A stretch of DNA of 53,320 nucleotides from assembly GCA_049613665.1 (NCBI GenBank), contig JBMZCV010000009.1:1-53320 (forward strand), in the 5' to 3' direction. The stretch comes from JBMZCV01 sp049613665 (lineage in GTDB: Bacteria; Bacteroidota; Bacteroidia; Chitinophagales; UBA2359). Position numbers and translations under genes: made by a program. Below, in pieces: positions 16,893-28,300 of this stretch. The notes beneath the pieces were generated by a model. That model did not search any database. It was not told where the DNA came from and saw only the letters and a program-made list of their open reading frames with translations. Position 1 is the stretch's first letter. The number at the start of each line of letters is the position of its first letter.

Positions 16893-18749
16893 ATGACGAC
16901 TTCGGCGAAACATATTCCGATGCGAGATTTTTTCAAAAATTCTGAAAAAATAGCCTATAAATTATCTCCAAATGGAGCATATCTTTCTTATATGGCCCCT
17001 TATGAAAACCGCATGAATGTTTTTTTACAAAAAATAGATAGTGAAGAAACATTTAGACTAACTAGCGAAACAGACCGTAGCATTGCTGGCTATTTTTGGG
17101 TAGGCGACAAATATTTGTGCTATTTGAAAGACAATGCTGGCGACGAAAATTTCCATATTTATGGTGCGAATATCGAAGACAAAACAGCACCTAAAGATTT
17201 GACTCCTTTTCCTAATGTGCTGGCTCGTTTGGTCGATAAACTCGATGATTTTGAAGATGAACTGTTAGTAGAACTCAATAAAAGAGAAGCTCAAGTTTTT
17301 GATGTTTATCGCCTCAATATCAAAACAGGTGAACTGACAATGGTAGCTCAAAATCCAGGCAATATCTCTGGCTGGATGACTGACCACGATGGCAAAATAC
17401 GAGTAGCTATTGCTACTGATGGCGTAAACCAAAGCCTTTTGTATAGAGCAACTGAAGCCGACGAATTTAAGATAGTAGAAACAACCAACTTTCGTGACAA
17501 CTTGCACCCTTTATTGTTTTCTTTCGACAATACTTATATCTATGCCAACTCCAATCTGGGACGTGACAAAACTGCTATCGTGAAGTATGATATAGTAAAT
17601 GGCAAAGAAATAGAAGAAGTTTTTTGCCACCCAAATGTAGATATGGGCGGTTTGATGCACTCCAAAAAACGAAAGATTATTACAGGGGCTTATTATAATA
17701 CCGATAAATTTAATGTCGTCTTTTTCGATTCCAAACGTGCAGCTTTGCAAAGTCGCTTAGAGGAATTGCTAGGCACAAACAACGAAATTTATACAGTAGG
17801 CTCAAACAAAGATGAAGATAAACACTTAGTCGTAGTGGCTAGCGACCGTTTGGCAGGTATTTATTATTTGTATGACGAAAAACAAGATGCGATTACAGAA
17901 CTTGCCAACATCAAGCCGTGGTTAAATGACGAAGATTTGGCAAAAATGAAACCAATTAGTTTCAAAAGTCGTGATGGAATAACCATGCACGGTTATTTGA
18001 CTTTGCCAAAAGGTGCCAAAGCTAAAAATCTGCCTGTTGTCATCAATCCTCATGGTGGCCCATGGCACAGAGACTCATGGGGTTTCAATCCAGAAATTCA
18101 GTTTTTGGCAAATCGTGGCTATGCTGTGTTGCAAATCAATTTTAGAGGCTCAACAGGCTATGGCCGCAAATTTTGGGAAGCTTCTTTCAAAGAATGGGGT
18201 TTGAAAATGCAAGACGATATCACTGATGGTGCAAATTGGTTGATGGAAAAAGGTATTGCCGACCCAAAACGCATTGCGATTTATGGCGGTAGCTATGGCG
18301 GCTATGCAACGCTTGCTGGCGTTACGTTCACACCAGATTTGTATGCTTGTGGTATTGATTTTGTGGGCGTTTCCAACTTATTTACGTTCATGCAAACCAT
18401 TCCGCCATATTGGAAACCATTTTTGGAAATGATGTATGAGCAAGTCGGACACCCAGAAAAAGATGCTGAACAAATGAGAGCTACTTCGCCTGTTTTTCAT
18501 GCCGACAAAATAAAAGTGCCGATGCTAGTAGTGCAAGGTGCGAAAGACCCTCGTGTAAATATCAATGAGGCTGACCAAATTGTGGAAGCAATGCGAAAAA
18601 ATAATATTGATGTGCAGTATATGGTCAAAGAAAATGAAGGACACGGTTTTTCTAATCAAGAAAATCGCTTTGAGTTTTATGAACTCATGGAAGGTTTTTT
18701 GGGCAAACATTTACAGAAAAATGAAGTGCCTGCCGAGCCTTTGGTATAA
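16893..18749 (+). CDS. S9-family (prolyl oligopeptidase) serine peptidase
   Basis: The protein has 618 aa and no signal peptide, so it is probably cytosolic. The N-terminal ~340 residues form a beta-propeller-like region (repeated strands such as YFWVGDKYLCYLKDN and HGKIRVAIATDG-type blades). The C-terminal alpha/beta-hydrolase domain carries PVVINPHGGPWHRDSWGFN (oxyanion region), FRGSTGYGRKF and the nucleophile elbow GGSYGGYA with Ser467. The likely triad partners are Asp552 (QGAKDPRVN) and His584 (NEGHGF). This is the acylaminoacyl-peptidase/DPP-like branch, which trims acylated or Xaa-Pro oligopeptides; the exact specificity is not readable. ATG 16893 follows an A-rich leader and repeat copy B. 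Confidence 0.94.
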   Translation: MTTSAKHIPMRDFFKNSEKIAYKLSPNGAYLSYMAPYENRMNVFLQKIDSEETFRLTSETDRSIAGYFWVGDKYLCYLKDNAGDENFHIYGANIEDKTAPKDLTPFPNVLARLVDKLDDFEDELLVELNKREAQVFDVYRLNIKTGELTMVAQNPGNISGWMTDHDGKIRVAIATDGVNQSLLYRATEADEFKIVETTNFRDNLHPLLFSFDNTYIYANSNLGRDKTAIVKYDIVNGKEIEEVFCHPNVDMGGLMHSKKRKIITGAYYNTDKFNVVFFDSKRAALQSRLEELLGTNNEIYTVGSNKDEDKHLVVVASDRLAGIYYLYDEKQDAITELANIKPWLNDEDLAKMKPISFKSRDGITMHGYLTLPKGAKAKNLPVVINPHGGPWHRDSWGFNPEIQFLANRGYAVLQINFRGSTGYGRKFWEASFKEWGLKMQDDITDGANWLMEKGIADPKRIAIYGGSYGGYATLAGVTFTPDLYACGIDFVGVSNLFTFMQTIPPYWKPFLEMMYEQVGHPEKDAEQMRATSPVFHADKIKVPMLVVQGAKDPRVNINEADQIVEAMRKNNIDVQYMVKENEGHGFSNQENRFEFYELMEGFLGKHLQKNEVPAEPLV

Positions 18750-18777
18750 ATTATTTTAGTATTCAATTTAATATTTC

Positions 18778-18817
18778 AAACATTCAAGGTTTTTTTAAAC
18801 CTTGAATGTTTTTTTAT
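18778..18817. terminator. Bidirectional hairpin terminator
   Basis: AACATTCAAGGTTT pairs with AAACCTTGAATGTT, followed by T residues, between the convergent S9 peptidase and lgt genes. Confidence 0.9.
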
Positions 18818-18822
18818 TTCAT

Positions 18823-20016
18823 CTAAACAGCCACCTTACTATCCTCTTCTTTTTTGTGAAAATGAAAACTCAAAAACGCAAAAACGCCACCTGTCGCCAT
18901 CAGCAACAAAGCAATAATTTGAGCCTGAGATAGTTCTAAACCTAAAAATGAATATCTATCATTGACACGCACAAACTCAATGCAAAAACGCTCCAAGCCA
19001 TTCAAAATAAAATAGATAGAAAATAGCAAGCCAGGCACTTTCATATTTTTTCGTAGCGAAAATAACAGCAGAAAAATGCTAAAAGCCATCAAAAATTCAT
19101 ATACAGAAGTTGGCCAAACCCCTTCGGCTAAGGCTCTGCAATGTCCGCTCATATTGACGAGTTCGCACTCAGCAGCAGGAATAATCGTGCTGCCTGCATC
19201 AATCACATTGTTTGGATAAGTGTATGCCCATGCCCAATCTGGCAAAAAACTCAACCAATCTGGCCGTGCGTGTGTATTGACAATTCCCCAATCACCATCA
19301 CCCGAAAAGTGACAGCCCAAACGACCAATTCCATAGCCCAAAATAAGCGGAGGAGCAGCTACATCTGCTACTCTTCTCAAAGGGATTTGCTTTTGTCGAG
19401 CATACCAAGCGATAGCCAAAGCCGCACATATCAATCCACCATAATATGTCATGCCGCTAAAAGATGTCAAAGCACCAATAGGGTCTTGCAAAAAAGCTGG
19501 AATATCCTCAATCCAAGTAAATACTTTTGAGCCTAAAACACCCACAACAGCCGCCAAAATGGTAATATCGCCCACTCGCTCATGCGGAAAAACACTAACC
19601 TCCACCGTTTTTGGTGTAGGCAATTCTTCTTTTTCCTTTTCTTGATAGTGAAAAAACGCCATCAGAGCACCGAAAATAAGTCCACCAATCAAATTTCCAT
19701 CAGAAGAGAGTATAAATTCTTGTGGATTTTGTGAAAAAGCTTTCCAATTCATCAGCATTTCTATGCCCTTGTAGCCTACTACAAAGCCTAATACGCCATT
19801 CAGCAGAATATCGAAAATAGAAGCAGGACGACCAACTATCTTTGTTTCGATAGAAGCCTGCAAAATACCAGCTTTTTCGAGCCGCAAAAATTCTTTGTGA
19901 GCAAGTATGAGTGCTGTTAGAAAAGCTAAAGCCATAAAAAAACCAAAGGTTTGTATAGGCAAAAAAATCGCTTTTCCTGTAAGAGCATACAAAAAATCGG
20001 AAATAGTTGGATACAT
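18823..20016 (-). CDS. lgt: Prolipoprotein diacylglyceryl transferase
   Basis: Lgt moves a diacylglyceryl group from phosphatidylglycerol to the lipobox Cys of prolipoproteins in the inner membrane. The 397-aa protein has about seven hydrophobic segments. The signature GYGIGRLGCHFSGDGDWG (from about residue 228) contains the essential Arg of the Lgt family at about 232. A further family block is GVWPTSVYEFLMAF, and NGLERFCIEFVRVNDRY lies near the end. It is about 100 residues longer than enterobacterial Lgt because of an extended N-terminal half with a charged insert (EKEKEELPTPKTVEVSV); such longer versions are usual in Bacteroidota as far as I recall. Its substrates in this window include the lipoproteins at 169, 10394 and 38996. 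Confidence 0.94.
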   Translation of the reverse strand: MYPTISDFLYALTGKAIFLPIQTFGFFMALAFLTALILAHKEFLRLEKAGILQASIETKIVGRPASIFDILLNGVLGFVVGYKGIEMLMNWKAFSQNPQEFILSSDGNLIGGLIFGALMAFFHYQEKEKEELPTPKTVEVSVFPHERVGDITILAAVVGVLGSKVFTWIEDIPAFLQDPIGALTSFSGMTYYGGLICAALAIAWYARQKQIPLRRVADVAAPPLILGYGIGRLGCHFSGDGDWGIVNTHARPDWLSFLPDWAWAYTYPNNVIDAGSTIIPAAECELVNMSGHCRALAEGVWPTSVYEFLMAFSIFLLLFSLRKNMKVPGLLFSIYFILNGLERFCIEFVRVNDRYSFLGLELSQAQIIALLLMATGGVFAFLSFHFHKKEEDSKVAV

Positions 20017-20031
20017 ATATGTATTTTATTT

Positions 20032-20105
20032 TTAAGTATCAATGTGTTGAAAATCAACTTGTTAGCCTCAACAATTTGTAGCACAAATCTGTTTGACTAC
20101 TTATT
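20032..20105 (+). repeat. Dispersed structured repeat, copy C (left part deleted)
   Basis: This 74-bp copy keeps the start TTAAGTA and the right half (CTTGTTAGCCTCAACAATTTG and CTGTTTGACTACTTA) but lacks the left spacer. It begins 15 bases upstream of the lgt start codon. Confidence 0.65.
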
Positions 20106-20420
20106 GCTAAAAGAAACGCCACAAATATACAAAAATGTAGAATTAAGTGGATATTATCTTATTAAAGTATTAAAGTTCTTTATTTTTTTTCTATTTTTTT
20201 TTTAACTAAAAAGATATACATAAAAATATATCTATTCATAAAGCGTTTAAAATAACAATAAAACACATTTTTTTTATTTCCATTCACTTAATTTTATGGT
20301 TTTAAAAAAAAAGAAATCATGCTAGAAATTAAAAAGAAGTGTTCTTTTTTGAAACATTTTTTGAATATTGCCTATCTTTATATGTCTAAACATCTTTTTT
20401 ATGCCAAAAAGTGGCGAATT

Positions 20421-20490
20421 TTAAGTGTCAAGCATCATTTACAACATATTAGCTTCCATAATTTGTAGAGTGATTTTGTCTGAATATTTG
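20421..20490 (+). repeat. Dispersed structured repeat, copy D (internally deleted)
   Basis: This 70-bp copy has a TTAAGTGTCAAGCATCATTT left end joined to ATATTAGCTTCCATAATTTG and TTTTGTCTGAATATTTG. The left arm of the central hairpin is missing. Confidence 0.6.
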
Positions 20491-20632
20491 CAATTTTATC
20501 GTCAACAAGATAGCTCACTATAATTTAATATGCTAGCACAAGACATTTATTTCTTAAATCGTGCTGGAGACTTACTTTATATGTAAACAAAAGCATGATT
20601 TGCAATATTGAAAAAAAATATTTATATTTGTC

Positions 20633-20640
20633 ACGGATAA
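20633..20640 (+). promoter_or_regulatory. Candidate promoter of the 20804 gene
   Basis: TATATTTG matches TAnnTTTG, with an ATTG 22 bases before it as a possible -33 box. It lies 163 bases upstream of the start codon. Confidence 0.4.
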
Positions 20641-20803
20641 ATCATAATAAGATAAAATAAAAAATATATAATATATTTTTTAATACAAACAGTTACACCA
20701 AAACATTTTATAAACATTTGATGACATACTATTGTCGAAAAATCGCTATATTATCTTAGGCAGAAAGTCTTGTTGGTTTTTACAATTAAACAAAAAATAA
20801 AAA

Positions 20804-22192
20804 ATGAAGCTAAAAACTATTTTCATCACCTTATTGTTTGCTGTTATATTTCAGCCATGCAATGGAAACCATAGCGATGCCTTGGCCAAATGTTTCATTT
20901 TTCCAACAGACACTATTGTTTTTAATGATACTTTGCAACTAAACGACACACTAGCCATAGTCAAACATCGGCTAATGATAACTGATACTTTCATCAATAG
21001 AATTGTTATTGATAATACATGGCTGAACAAAACTTCAAGTATCACAGATTATATTATTACACCAAATGATACGATAACTCGGCCAGCACGTTTTCATCAG
21101 TCATCAATAAAATCTATTAAAAAACCAAAAATTGCTAAAAATAGAGCAGCAAAAAAGAAAAACAATAAGGCTTCTAAAGATAGCTTTTTAGTTGAAACAA
21201 AAGAAAAACAAACTTGTGATGAGTGTGAAGAAGAACGGTTAGCCGCCATTGCAGCAGAAAAAAAAGAAGAGGAATCTAAGAATCGCTTGGCGACTTACAC
21301 TCGAAAAGCATCTCCTGTAAAAGAAACAGCAAATGTTGAGCAAAAATATATAGCAAAGCTAGATTCAATAGAAGAAAATATAAAAATTGAGGTGATTAAC
21401 AATGTTGTTATTGGACGAAAAATAAAACCTAACCCAAATGAGAAAAACTTGGAAGTAACTTTTATAAACATTGACCAACCATTGTTGGCTGATGTAAATG
21501 AAAATGGTGCTGCTGTCTATCCAGTCAAGACTATTAGCGATTTGGAAGGTTCGTCTCATATTTCTACTCGCCAAATTTCAGTTGAGGAAGCTTATAGCAT
21601 GACTCTTCGAGATATAAATACAGAACGCCTTTCGATAGCTGAACAATATAGACGTGCCAAAAATCAAGCACAAAAAACTCAAGTATTGGATAAAGCTGCT
21701 AACTATTTGAGTGGAGTAGTAGCCAATGAAGTTACTTATTATTGGTATGGTCAGCGTTTCGATACTGAAAAAACACTACAAAAATTAGGCAAAGATATTA
21801 TGCCTGATAATTACTTTGTGGTAAGTATGCTAACAGAAGTTGGGCTAAAAACTGACCGTCGGCAATTGTTGCAAAAAAATGCTGCTAGTATTGTTCGCAA
21901 TTTATCGCAAGAAACAAAGCGTTATAATTCGTTGGAGGAAATAAAACAACTCACCCAAACCAAAGGAACAGGATTGTATCTTATAGCTTTCAACTCGCAT
22001 TTAGCTTTTTTATTTAATGATGGTCTTGCTGTTTATGTCATTCATGCTTTGCCACAGCCTCTGCATACTGTCACTCGCCTTTCTATTGATGATGCTCATT
22101 TTTTAGCAGAAGCTACACATTATGATATAGGCAAACTTTCAGACAATAAAGAGTTGATAAAAAAATGGTTGAAGGGAGAAATACATTTTTAA
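20804..22192 (+). CDS. Secreted protein with NlpC/P60-like C-terminal domain
   Basis: This 462-aa protein has a hydrophobic signal segment (residues 4-18) and then a low-complexity region rich in Asp-Thr, Lys and Glu (about 30-170). The C-terminal ~200 residues (AANYLSGVVANEVTYYWYGQRFD, YFVVSMLTEVGL, GTGLYLIAFNSHLAFLFNDG, VYVIHALPQP and KLSDNKELIKKWL) resemble a Bacteroidota family of NlpC/P60-like papain-fold proteins. As I recall that family, the YFV motif is preceded by a catalytic Cys (CGYFV), whereas here the sequence is PDNYFV. If the alignment is right the nucleophile is lost, although the His of NSHLAF remains. A pseudo-enzyme role in the envelope is therefore possible. This is inference from memory of the family. 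Confidence 0.55.
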   Translation: MKLKTIFITLLFAVIFQPCNGNHSDALAKCFIFPTDTIVFNDTLQLNDTLAIVKHRLMITDTFINRIVIDNTWLNKTSSITDYIITPNDTITRPARFHQSSIKSIKKPKIAKNRAAKKKNNKASKDSFLVETKEKQTCDECEEERLAAIAAEKKEEESKNRLATYTRKASPVKETANVEQKYIAKLDSIEENIKIEVINNVVIGRKIKPNPNEKNLEVTFINIDQPLLADVNENGAAVYPVKTISDLEGSSHISTRQISVEEAYSMTLRDINTERLSIAEQYRRAKNQAQKTQVLDKAANYLSGVVANEVTYYWYGQRFDTEKTLQKLGKDIMPDNYFVVSMLTEVGLKTDRRQLLQKNAASIVRNLSQETKRYNSLEEIKQLTQTKGTGLYLIAFNSHLAFLFNDGLAVYVIHALPQPLHTVTRLSIDDAHFLAEATHYDIGKLSDNKELIKKWLKGEIHF

Positions 22193-22300
22193 TTTGACAA
22201 AAAATAGAATGTTTCCCCTATCAAAAAAGCTTTTTTTGTTAAATCGAAAATAGCTGATTTTTGGGGAACTACAACTTTGATTAAGTTGCACCTAAAATGC

Positions 22301-22338
22301 AAAAGCGTACTACAATATGATTGTAGTACGCTTTTTTT
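22301..22338. terminator. Bidirectional hairpin terminator
   Basis: AAAAGCGTACTACAA pairs with TTGTAGTACGCTTTT around a TATGA loop. It separates the plus-strand 20804 gene from the convergent sprA gene. Confidence 0.93.
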
Positions 22339-22364
22339 CTGAAAAAACTTTTTCCTATATGTCT

Positions 22365-25300
22365 CTATTGTCCCAACATAAAGCTAACTCTAATTCCTCC
22401 TTTAGATTGCGTAGTTGGAAAGGCATTTGAAAGACGTGGAACAGTACGAGTACGCTCATAAAACAGCGAAATTCGCAAGCTGTTGCTGATGACATAATCA
22501 ATGCTTGGAGCTATTCGGAATGTTCTCATACCTGCTGTGGCTTGAATAATGTCTTCATCTAGTCTATAATTTAGCGTCTCGGTATCTCGCAGCGACAAGT
22601 CGAAATTGAAACTCAACTGATTTTCCAATTCCACAGGTTTTCCTTTTATCTTAAAGAATGTAGGCAGTTTCAAGCCTTCTAAAGCATAGCCTGCACCAAT
22701 GGTAAACTCATCAGAATACTGCTCAGTAAGTTGAAAATCTTGAAAACTCATCGACAACATTCTTGATTTTTTGTAATCAAATTTTGCACTAATACCATTT
22801 TTCAAGGTAATATCAATACCGATAAGTGGAGCAAGTTGCTCGGAAACCATGACTTGCGGAATTTGATAATATGCCACAAAATTGCCTGTTAAGGTATCTA
22901 CACTTGGATTTTCGGCTAGTCTAATTGCTTCTTGTGCAGTCAGATAATCTACGATAGCATTGTCGTTTGCAAGCAAAATATCATTGTTATAATATAAATT
23001 ATCATATTCCAAATTATTTCTATAATTATTGATGCTCAAGGTAGAATTATAGCTATGAGAAAGGTTGAAATTAGAGAATATCTCTCTGATGCCTCGCAGC
23101 TTGCTCAAGCCATTGTAAGTCACTCGCCAATTTGGTAATGGAAAGGTATTGAAGCCATTGAGTTTATTTTTTTGCGGTGCTCGGCCGCTATATGCTGCCA
23201 AAAATGCAGGCAACATGACATCGACAGAACGAGGGCCATAGCCTTCCTTGTAGTTTGCCAGCAATGTATCATTTAAAACATCATAATATTCGCCCAAAAC
23301 AGTACCATATTTTTCTTGGTATAGGTCGCCATACAAAGATGAGATAGTTTCTCGGTAGTCTTCAAAATCTCTAAAGTTTTGGCTAATACGCACCATACTT
23401 GTATCATCTTGCACAATTTGTTGTATTTCTTCTCTTTTGTCGAACATTGTGCCGAGCGTAAAATAAGAAATAGAATAGTTGCCTACGTCCATTTTTGAAA
23501 GATGGTTAAAGACATTGTTGTCATCAACTTTGTAAAACTCAGTATGATTTTGACTATACTGAAATTTCATATTCACATCAATTTTGAAATCTCTGAAAGG
23601 TTCTAAATTGGCTTTCAGATTTACATTTCTTGATTTCGATTGCATGACTTGTTCAGTAAGATACAAATTGTTGGTCAGCAAAGAGTCGGCTGCTTCCAAA
23701 TCGCCTGAAGCCCATTCGAGCCACGATTGCAAAATAGGTTGTGTGCCAAAAGCAAAATCCCATCCTGGACGAGGTCGTGCTTCTTGGTTTTCCCAATCCA
23801 TACCGATATAACTAGGACGACGATTGAAACCTGGAACTTCGGTCGTATTTTTTTCGTCATAGGTCAAAGATATTCTTCGCAACATCAAGAAAGGGCGAAC
23901 AATTGCTTTCGCTACTGGATTAATTTGGCTTTTGCTTTTAGGTTTTTTCTTAGCATTTTTTCCATCATCTTTTGTATCTGTTTTCAACTTAGGTTTAGCT
24001 GGCTTTTTTCGATTAGATTTACGACGTTTTGAATTTACTTTTTTCAAAAATGGAATGCTATTATACAGTTTATTGAAATCTAACTCTCCATTGATTTGAA
24101 TGTTTTGCGTATTTCCAATTACATTTCCTAAAGTATCTGCCATGCCTAGCTGTGGTGTACCATTGATGAGGCCTTGCCAATCGCCAACAGGCTTTCCTTC
24201 CCAGTAATAAGTGCTGCCATATCGTGTGCGTAATTGTGTCCAACTCAACAATGGAAATTTGTCTAAAGGCACATTATAGCTTATATTAGCTGCTTGCTCA
24301 AACATTCGAGGGCGGCCAAAATAAGAACCTAAACCAGCGTCTTTTGTCGCTTTTAAGGTTTCTCGAATACTTTTTAATGTGCTAGGTTCATAAGGCGTTT
24401 CATCAATCACAGCTTGATGTGTTGCATTATAATCAAAAGTGATAGAGCGTGTAGGATTGTATTTTAAACCATAAGTACGATTCCAAATAAATTCTTTGTT
24501 GTAAAATGGGTCAATAGCTACATCGTCAAAAGAACGCAAAATAACTGTTCCTGTTCGTGCATTCAAATTGTTGCGAAATGACACATTGCTAGGCACAAGA
24601 TTGAAGTTAAAATCTTTTATCAGCCTCAAATATAAGCTCTTAGACTTAATAATTTTTTTGAATGGCTCAATATAAAGTGGTCTAGCGGTATAAATATAAT
24701 CTAAACTACTTGTATGTTTTCGTTCCAAATCGCTTTCTACTACATGGTCACTACTTTTCGTTTCGGTATAAGCATAAGTCGCACTAAAGTTGGCAATATC
24801 CCAAGGCATTGGTTTTTTCTGCGTATTGGTGCGTTCTTTTCTCACATTAGTAGCATTTACGCTTTTGATAGTCGTAATGCTTTGTCGTTGTTCTCGCTCT
24901 TGTTTTGCTCTTTCATCAGAATAGTTAGCTCTAACTGAATCAAGTTGTTCTTTCAGCAAAATATCGGTGTTGTATGGGTCATATTGTGGTGTGCTGACAG
25001 ACTGCGTAATGCCGCCATAAACAGGAATGCGAACCCCCCAATTGTCGGGCAAAAATTTGCCTAATTCAAAGTTTCCAGATACATCATACTGATAAAAATT
25101 GTCTCTATATCTTTCGTTAGCTCTTTGTTCTAATGTTCCAAAACCAACCGTGTGCATTTGGCCAGTAGCGGTTATTTGTCCTAAATCTGCTAATTTCAAA
25201 TCGGCACGAGCGATAGCCGCCCAGCCTGCTGATTCATCAAAATCTGACAAACGCAATTCGTTGAACCATACCTCCGCACACTTATCCAAGCCATCGTCAT

Positions 25301-28300
25301 TTGGCGTAATAATGGTTTTTTTCGGATTGCGAACTCCCATCATCATTTGTTTTACTTGTCCCAAGTCTGGGCTACCTACTACCGTAATTTTGTAAGGCAC
25401 ACGCACAGTTTCGCCTGTTGTGCTAGTATATTGAATGGTGTCACGGCGAGAATAAGGCTTGTTTGTTGGTGCATTAGGGTCAAAATTTCGCTCCATTTTG
25501 GTATCTACCAAATCTTTTAGATTGATATTCATTTCATTTTCGGCAGGCCAAACCCATCTTCTCAATGGTGTATTAAATTCATTATTGACATTATCGCCAC
25601 CCAAAGGCATACCATCTGTTTCAGGATTTAGAACGGTTAGCGGTATTTCGTATTCATAATAGTTGTTTTGAAAATCATCGCCCAAACGCACAAAAGCCGA
25701 CACATCGCCTGTTTCGATAGGGTTGCAAGTATTGCCAAATGCAGTCAGCGACTCAGCGTGAATATACATTTGTAGCTTTTTGAATTGCCGCATATCGACA
25801 TCTAAGCGTTTGAAAATGCCTTTTGCATAGCCATCTCGCAAATCGCCTACTTGCACAGTAAGTGCTTGCTCATTTTGCAACAAATTTTGAGCCGTAGTTC
25901 CTGTTGCTGTTAGCTCTCGCTCAATGTTTGGAGGAATAGCATAAGGAATAGGTTGGCGGCCACCGTTTTCTTCAAAACTCAAAGCCGAAAGGTTGAAAAA
26001 GGTAGAAGCAGGTACGTCATTTGCCAAATATTCGCCATCTTCTACCACTAAAGGATTATATCTTCTCCAAGTGTTGCGAACCAAATCGAAGCGAGCAAAA
26101 CGGCAAATTACAGGCTCTTCAAAGTCTGTCAATACCATACGCATAAAGCTAATATTTCGGAAACTCACATCGCCGACAACCTCCGTAGGCTCTCTTACAG
26201 GCACACGAAAATGATACCAACGCACTTGGTCGTCTGTTTCTGTCGAGCTAATATCTGACCTTACATCTGCATCTCGATATTCTACCAAATAAGGCGTTTG
26301 CCCTACTTCCATATTAGGTTGCAATTTGATGCGATATTGAAAATACTGCTCTGCATCATTCAATGCTTGGTCATCGTTTAGCTCTTCCATTTCTGGAAAA
26401 TTTGTTCCTGATGTTGTAAAAGAAGAACTACCTGTTGCTGGTGAGTTTCCATCTGGGTTACTGAAATTTTTATAGCGATATAATAATCTTTGGCTTTCTG
26501 GAATGCCTGTTAGATTAGCAGCATCGCTAAAAAATTCATCACGAAAGTGCCTAAAATTATCATTTGCAGGGTCTAATACCAAGCTGTCATATACGGTTTG
26601 CGAAAGCAAGCCAGACGCTCTCATCGCATCTAGTTCGTCTAAATACTCTGCAAAGTGTTCTCTTTCTGATAAATTGTTTTCTGAGTCATCTGGCAAGCCA
26701 TCTAAGCCGACATCTTGAATAGCACGAGCTTCCACATCATTGTTGAAAGCAAAAGTAACAGGTCTGATTTTTGGAACTAAACCCCAAGCTGTTTCATCTA
26801 AATAAGCTACTTCATCTGGTGCAGGCAAGCCATTTTCATAAAATTGGCGAGAGTCTTTCAAAATGTCTTCCGAAATATTACCCAACTGAATATATAGTTC
26901 TCCATCATTGTCTTGCTGCGATGGATAAATAAATGGGTCAAGTACCCAAAAATCTAAAAATTCGACATTAGAAGCTTCAAAGTCATTATAAGGGCTATCA
27001 CGCATCACGCCACCCCAACGAGTTGAAGGGTCTTTCAGCTTTCCATTTTCATCTATACCTGCTGAGTATTGCGAGCCTTCTGTTTCAAAATTATAAGGGC
27101 CTTTTTCGTCTGGATAATAACTCAAGTCAAAAGTTTGTAAGGTCACATTTCCTGTAAAACTTTGCTTGTTAGGAAATATTTGTCTTTCATTAAATGCCTG
27201 TGCATAATAATTGGAACGAGCTACATTACTTTCGCCAATTGCTCCACGCCCAAAAGAAAGGTCGATTTGATACCAAGACAATTTCGCACGATTAAAACCA
27301 TATCGCAAGTCATTGGTCAAGGCCGCTTCAGGAAACAAAGGTGTTCCTATTTCATTTGGCATATCTTTTGGCGTACTTGCCAACCGCCAAGCTGTATATG
27401 GAAATTTTAGGTCATAAGCATTTTTGCTACCTTCAAAGTCATCAATATAAACTGTTCCTTCTTTTCCAATAGCACGAGCATGGCCTGGTAAGAAGCCAGC
27501 ACCTTCTGCCGTAATTCGCAACGATGATTCTTCCTTTGTATTCAACAATGGTAATCTATCTATACCTTTTGTTAGCCACGGCAATTTCGTAAAATAATTT
27601 CCATCTAAACCTATCATTGAGTTGGCAATAGGGTCATCGCCATAATTCACTTTGGGTGTAAATGGGCGTTCAGAAAGTCGAACAGCCGTTGCACCTAGCG
27701 TAAAGTTGGGATTAATCAAGTAATCTAAACGAGTTCCTAAAAAAGTACGTTGTTGCAAGCCAAACAAACCATTATCTTCAAAAGAAACATTAATAGGTGT
27801 TCCTGCATTCACATACGCTTCATTCAAAATCGTTAAGCGTCCCAAGCTATAATTAATTTCATAATCAATGCCTTCTTCCAATACTTTTCCGCCTGCTGTT
27901 ACTCGAACAGAGCCTTGCGGAATATTGAATGCTCCTAGCGATATTTCAGAAGAAATGCTAGAAGTATATGTTCCTTTTATCACAAAACGATTGTATTCTG
28001 GATATTCACGAGCCACAAAAAGCGTTGAATCATATAGTTCTTCATAAACATATTTGTTGGCTGTTTCTGTTACAGGAGAAGCTGCACAATCTACCTCATT
28101 TAAACTCGCTCCTTCGCAAAACTTACCTCTCAAATGCTCGCCAAAAGGCTCAAGAACAGGAAAAATAAGTCGTCCATTTTTCGGGTTTACTGTTCCATAT
28201 TTAATCGTATTGCTCTGCACACTTTGCCCATCAAAGTCTTTTTGAGCCGAAACAAAATCGAAGATACCATCTGGATAAGGTTCTTTGCTAGAATTTAATC

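Larger units (their letters stand above)
20017..20803. other. 787-bp divergent intergenic region with two short repeat copies
   Basis: Holds repeat copies C (20032-20105) and D (20421-20490) and a TATATTTG box at 20633-20640. No coding frame of any credibility is seen. Confidence 0.6.
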
